59,413 nucleotides of DNA from Fragilaria crotonensis (Eukaryota > Bacillariophyta > Fragilariophyceae > Fragilariales > Fragilariaceae): contig JAKSYS010000379.1 of assembly GCA_022925895.1 (NCBI GenBank), forward strand, positions 1 through 59,413, given 5' to 3'. Each line of letters begins with the position of its first letter. Within the stretch, counting starts at the first letter, position 1. The position numbers were made by a program, and so were the translations under genes. Positions 54,598-59,413 of this stretch are shown here, one piece after another. The notes beneath the pieces are model-generated. The model saw only the letters and a list, made by a program, of their open reading frames with translations. It had not been told where the DNA came from and ran no database searches.

Positions 54598-55322
54598 TTA
54601 GAACAACTTTGGTTTTGCCTGTTGGTTGGTCATGACATTGAAAAATTCTACTACTATGTTGATGTTCAGATAGATAACATGGACCAACATCATCAACTTG
54701 AAATACCAAAGACTGAATGTTTGCATGGTGTTAATTGGACTGAGAGACCCCTCATCTGTCATGATTGTTTTATCTCTCTCTCTTGGCTGTGCTTCTCTAT
54801 AGGAACTCAACATTTGTTGAGCACTGAGTAAATGCTTGCATTGCTGGCAAGCATGTCCCCGCGTCGTGTGATCAAAAATGAATACCAAGTCATAGTTGGG
54901 GTACAGTTCTTGCAAACAATCAACAATCATGTCTTCAAATTGAAGACTCATGTGATACAGATTTCAGCCTTGATTGCTTATTCCAATAAGTAAGTATTTA
55001 TGAATGGAGATTCTGTCAGGACTAGTTTATTGAAAGTTCCCAAAATCTCCATTGTTGCATTCTTATTGGTGTATGATGCTGTGCTTGCTCACCTCTTGGA
55101 GATGATCTTTTCCAACTCATGATTCATCAACAGTCTGCCAAATCCAAATTCTCTTGATACAGCAAATACCGACAGTATGTAACCATTTTCTTCAGACTTC
55201 AGGAGTACTCGCAGTCTCTGACCTTTTGGGCCAATCCAAGTCTTAGCTCCCAACAAATACTGTACAAATATGCTTTCATCTTGCTGCCCAACAATCATGA
55301 GCGGCCTTGCTCTTGAAGACAC
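54598..55322 (-). pseudogene. Relic of a DDE-type DNA transposase
   Basis: Two minus-strand fragments resemble one uncharacterised eukaryotic DDE transposase family. The upstream fragment (55089-55322) reads RPLMIVGQQDESIFVQYLLG, KTWIGPKGQ and VSREFGFGRLLMNHELEK. The downstream one (54598-54951) reads QFEDMIVDCLQELYPNYDLV, FIFDHTTRGHA. The aspartates of QDE and FDH would be catalytic. The intervening DNA is full of stops, and CpG dinucleotides are almost absent. The family resemblance is from memory and the superfamily name is uncertain. Confidence 0.5.
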
Positions 55323-57400
55323 TTGTATGCCGGTTGTTGCTTTGGCATCTTCCAGCCTTCATATCAATGCACCAGCAGTGCCTCCTCGGATGTAATGTCA
55401 GTAGTCAGCCAATGTGGAATTCTATGAGTCGTCGTTCATTACCAACAATGTCAAACTAGCTGTGTCCTAATCCAATGACCAAATCTTTACAACCGGTCAT
55501 AGCTTCTCTTATAGTAGATACTTGTATCAACTGATAATTATGGGGTTCTGACTCTGTCAGATACTAGTTCAAGTGTGAGCAATTAGCCACAACTTTGTCC
55601 CGCTCATGACCATCAAGGAGCTCTTTTGTCATGCATCAAACCGAAGCCTAGTAGACGGATCCAGTGCCATGCTGTTGAGAAGCTCATCTTTTGAAGTCTA
55701 TGAGCCCAAAGAAAGTACTATCTTTTAAGAACTTCATGGTTGGTGTGGTTGTGATCACCAGTTGCAGTCGTGTGTTGCTCTCGGTAGTACTACTAGTTAT
55801 AGTATCTGCTGCCTTGATGACCTCCTCATCCTTCTGCCACTCTGATCCCAGTCTTGGTATCACAGTCAGAAGAAGCAAAGAAGTCGTGTAAGGTTGTTAG
55901 TGTTTCCAAATTTCTAAGTCCGAAAACAACAATCTGGTCTTATGCATCGGGGAAACATCTCCATCAGCTTGGCAGGGGATTTTTCCACAATGGATGTATG
56001 GCTTTGGATGAGGAAATCGTTTGAGCTCCTACGGCTATGTTCTAAGTTTGATAAGCTACTTTGCAGCCGTGATACCGTGTCCATTTTTTCATGTTGGCAA
56101 GTGCCAGTTGGTAAGCCAAACAGAGAAACGTAGCCCTCTGTCAAATCTCAAAAACTACCACACCAGCTACCTTTGCTCTTGTGAACACCCTGAAGCTGAA
56201 TGATACAGTGCTCCTAGGACTCCTTGGGACTTTCAATAGTGGTTGTACTATCAGTGATGTTGCTCACCACATTGGCAACTCCACTGCATTCGCTCCTTTG
56301 TTGATTGAAGAGCGAGTTTATATCATGTTTCTGGACTTTCAAGCCAATACCAACCTATTGGATCAGCAACATTATCAAGAACCCTCTTTCTCATTCTCAT
56401 TTTGATTGGTGCGCACCAGAATGCCCAATCTTGTCAATAGCAGAACTGGTGCACTTTTGACAGTACTCTATCTCCCTCTTGTTGAAGAAATTATGTGTAC
56501 ATTTGCAGCATTTGGTTGGACCCTTTCTTGCTTGTAACATTTAAAGGCCGCGGGAAAGCCCCCTGTCTTGTTTCCTTGATGAAATAGTAGACTTATTGGT
56601 GTAGGTAATTGATACCTAGGTAGCTAACATGCCAGATACCTTAAGCCATCAAGAAACTTTGTCACCAGTTCTTCAAATAAGCTTGACTTTGACATTGCTG
56701 TTTTTTGCACATCAATCATGACGGAATCATCCACGTGACCAGACTTCCTTATTGCTTTTCCCAGTTTACAGCAGGGAGCCAACAATTTGACATTCGGCGA
56801 GGCTCATACTTATTGTCGGCACAAAGCAACATCATGATAAACTAAACAAAATGATGTGTTGGATGCCTTTTCAGACATGTGTGCAATCAACCTCTCTAAG
56901 TCGTCAGTTGGCTTCTCAAGAATAGTGAGAGGGCTGCTGTTGGGGCTGGGTTGATTGTGAAGAGTGCAGGTATTGCAAGAAGCAATGGCGTGAAATACAA
57001 TTGTGGAACCCTTGCTTCCAGCATGATAATGTTTTCTCTCCATGACACCACTGGGCTCAGGAGGATCTTGAGTAAAGTGGACCAACAGCACAACACCATT
57101 TACCTTGCTTGTCTTCCACTGATCCCTTGCAGTGGCAGGTAGAACAAGAGTGTTGATATCATTGGTGATGGGAGCAGAAGTTGTGCTGCTTAGCAACCAG
57201 AGCAAGCACATGTGCAGCAATTGTCTCCATTTAGAATTGCATACTTGTGTGTGAGCATTGTGAATAATTGTGGTATTCACACCTTCTGTCCCTCTTGTTA
57301 TCATAGCAGCATCTGATGTTGTTGCCAGGTATGGCATGTTCAACTAGCACTGGCATTTTCCTCTTTCATTTTTTGAAGGAGAAATACCTCTTCAAATGTA
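55323..57400. other. CpG-poor decayed transposon DNA, right part
   Basis: It continues the composition of the transposase relic. Fragmentary minus-strand frames (55684-55878 and 56810-57343) might be further pieces of the same or another old element, but carry no motif that I recognise. Confidence 0.35.
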
Positions 57401-59413
57401 AGGCAATCCAAGGGTGAGCGAGCCATGCTTTGCAATCAACAAGCAAATTACAAACCATCACCAAGTATCACACACTGCTGCTATGTCAGGGCTTGATGCA
57501 ATCTTTAGATGTTTGGCATGTGAATTCAAATCAGTACTTCATCATTGACCGCTGCATAGCAGCACAAAAATCAAGACTTAAAACTTGTCAGAAACCTTCT
57601 GCAACAGAGTATTGGGTTGTAGATTTATGGGTACTTGCTTGTAAGCAAACATGGATGCCAGTTGATGGTATCAACAACAAGCCAGCTGCTATTGATGGCA
57701 TTGGTGTGACTGGTGCCAAATGATGTCATGGTGTACAATGCACAATACTAGGCAAACGTCTGCCACTATTGCTCTGTTGTTTCAATACTTCATTTGTTTC
57801 TTGCCAGCATATGATGCAATTATGTTAATACTTACCAACAGGTACAACAGGTGAAAGTATCAAATTTTAAATGATTTGCATGTAGGAAATAGATGTATCA
57901 AAGTTCTTCATAGATGTCCTAAACTGACAATTTTTGATACTTGCAAGCACTGCATCGGAGGGAAGAACTGCCATGATTGATCATTCTTTGACAGTGCTGC
58001 CGAAGAATAAGCTGATGTGCACTCAAAGTAGACATATTCACAACAGGATTAAGCGTTGATGCTAACTCATTGACAGAATATGACATCCTCTGTGTCCTCC
58101 TTCCACTCATTGCACTTGAAGGTGCATGCAAGCATTGACAAATGGATTTCATGGCCTTAGGACCCTACCAAGTACTGTCACCATTGCTTCAACTACGGTT
58201 GAAATTGGAACTCTTGGGACTTCAATTTCCTTTTCCCAAATGGGCAATACTTGATCCAATCAAAAAGGAACTGGAACCCCGATATATTGGTTATGAGTAC
58301 TTGCAAACTCGGATGTTGAAAAAAAAAAACCGGACACATTTCAAGAAGAGACATACCGGACCTTCTAGTAGTAGAAGTGCACTGGTCAACATAGATAAAT
58401 TTCTAAAGGCTTGATTGCAAAGATAATCAGATCACTGCATCTCACTGCCGTTCATTCAAAAAAAAATGTATACAGAATATGCAGGGGCAGTAATTCTAAA
58501 TGCCCTCCGCCAGACGCCAGCATCGCCTACGCGTTGGATATTACTAAGTCTCTACAGAAATGACCGAGAAAATGAGATGAGAACCCTGCCCAAAAACTTA
58601 CCGTGGACAAAGGACAATATTGGACAGGTGTTTGTGGTACTATGGTACTCGAAGTACTAAGTACAGGGTTGTCCAGGGAAGGTCCGGCCACGCACCTCTG
58701 CTTGGTATTAATTGCATGTAGAAGCTACGAGAAGGAACGTGATTTTACCGGACCTCCCGTAGTACTACTCCGTACTTCCTCTGGAGTCTGTATCATTGTA
58801 CTCTTGTACCTTGTGCTATTAATTTTTCTAACATTGAATACGATTCGTGGATGTGCAAACCCAACCGCGTATCGTCGTATGATAACTGCGACATACGTTT
58901 ATCACGTGTCTATACGACATTTTAGTCCTGTTCCGTTTACAGTTTACACTCAATTCTGGCGATGGGGGGGGCTGCAGGGTCGATCTCGACGAACGCACTT
59001 ACGCCAGCAGTATTAGAGAATTGATGTAGACTCTACATAATATAACCCGGACCTTACGATCATTTTGGTCGAAACAAAATAGACGCTTGACCCCGCAACA
59101 AAATCTCACGACGTGATACCACTCAAAAAGCGTCACATGGATGTCAGATGTTATGTGAAATGTTGATCATTCATCATTTATCAACATATTTTCGAGCGGA
59201 ATGTTCTGCAATCCAGTTTTGACACAAATTCCATAATAATGATATCACTTTCCTCTTCTTCTACGTACTGGAGTGCAAATAAGGACTGGTGTTGTAAACA
59301 AAAACGATCCTTGCCCTCTCTTTGTATCCAACGCAGCGTGATATCTTCACATCTGCCACGTATGGTTATTTGTGGTGTTTTCGTTCAGCCGCCATATTTA
59401 TTGTTTGTGATTG
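57401..59413. other. Right-hand flank without a recognised gene
   Basis: 57400-58160 keeps the CpG-poor composition of the relic. From about 58300 normal GTAC-rich intergenic DNA returns (for example CTACTAGTAGTAGAAGTGC-like runs and GTACTACTCCGTAC). Open frames are short; none shows a domain. Confidence 0.4.

Noticed and set aside
54379-54831. 150-residue plus-strand frame
   Set aside because: It overlaps the transposase relic, which is recognisable on the minus strand; the plus frame is a shadow in CpG-poor DNA.

Overview
The window looks like nuclear DNA of a stramenopile alga, most likely a diatom. The evidence is short GT-AG introns (about 65-80 bp), a diatom-style Ty1/copia element whose protease motif is DNCAS, a secreted beta-helix protein of a type common in diatoms, and eukaryotic single-copy genes (MUS81, PAN2, CASP). 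Intergenic DNA is full of short palindromic runs built on GTAC, TACTCCGAGTA and TACCGGTA. No tRNA, rRNA, CRISPR array or organellar gene was seen.

Layout. 0.6-9.7 kb holds host genes: a frameshifted 2-oxoglutarate (2OG)/Fe(II) oxygenase (+), MUS81 (-), a two-copy MITE block, a prolyl 4-hydroxylase-like gene (+) and a cytochrome P450 (-). 10.2-19.05 kb is bounded by inverted copies of an identical 37-bp sequence. It contains a Mutator-like (MULE) transposase (+), a Ulp1-type cysteine protease and a DNA-binding/zinc-knuckle protein (-), a reading frame with an apparent HxD...H...R dioxygenase signature (-), and two tandem-repeat arrays. A 1.27-kb TIR element with a TA target duplication lies at 19.9-21.2 kb, just upstream of CASP (21.3-23.5 kb). 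An ABCC transporter gene (24.6-29.4 kb) and a beta-helix surface protein (31.3-32.7 kb) follow. 33.3-42 kb is a nest of mobile elements: a 3.3-kb TIR element holding a foldback element and a second TA-flanked element, then a truncated minus-strand copia relic abutting a longer plus-strand copia. 42.4-44.1 kb is another TIR-bounded, CpG-poor relic. 45.6-47.9 kb encodes a phosphate-binding-protein-like ectodomain fused to a Hedgehog/intein (Hint) autoprocessing domain. PAN2 (-) fills 48.2-52.6 kb. 53.6-58 kb is CpG-depleted decayed transposon DNA with a recognisable transposase relic.

Many genes carry single-base frame changes inside conserved motifs. These cluster in patches (3.29-3.55, 21.85-22.28 and 27.85-28.71 kb) next to long intact frames, so local consensus errors are as likely as pseudogenisation. 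Products are described across the breaks, without reconstructing them.

The strongest candidates for something new are the MULE-type composite carrying a Ulp1 protease and a putative 2OG dioxygenase, and the binding-protein/Hint fusion. The CpG loss in old transposons suggests that this genome methylates repeats, which would give a transposon-borne dioxygenase an obvious possible target. That link is inference.
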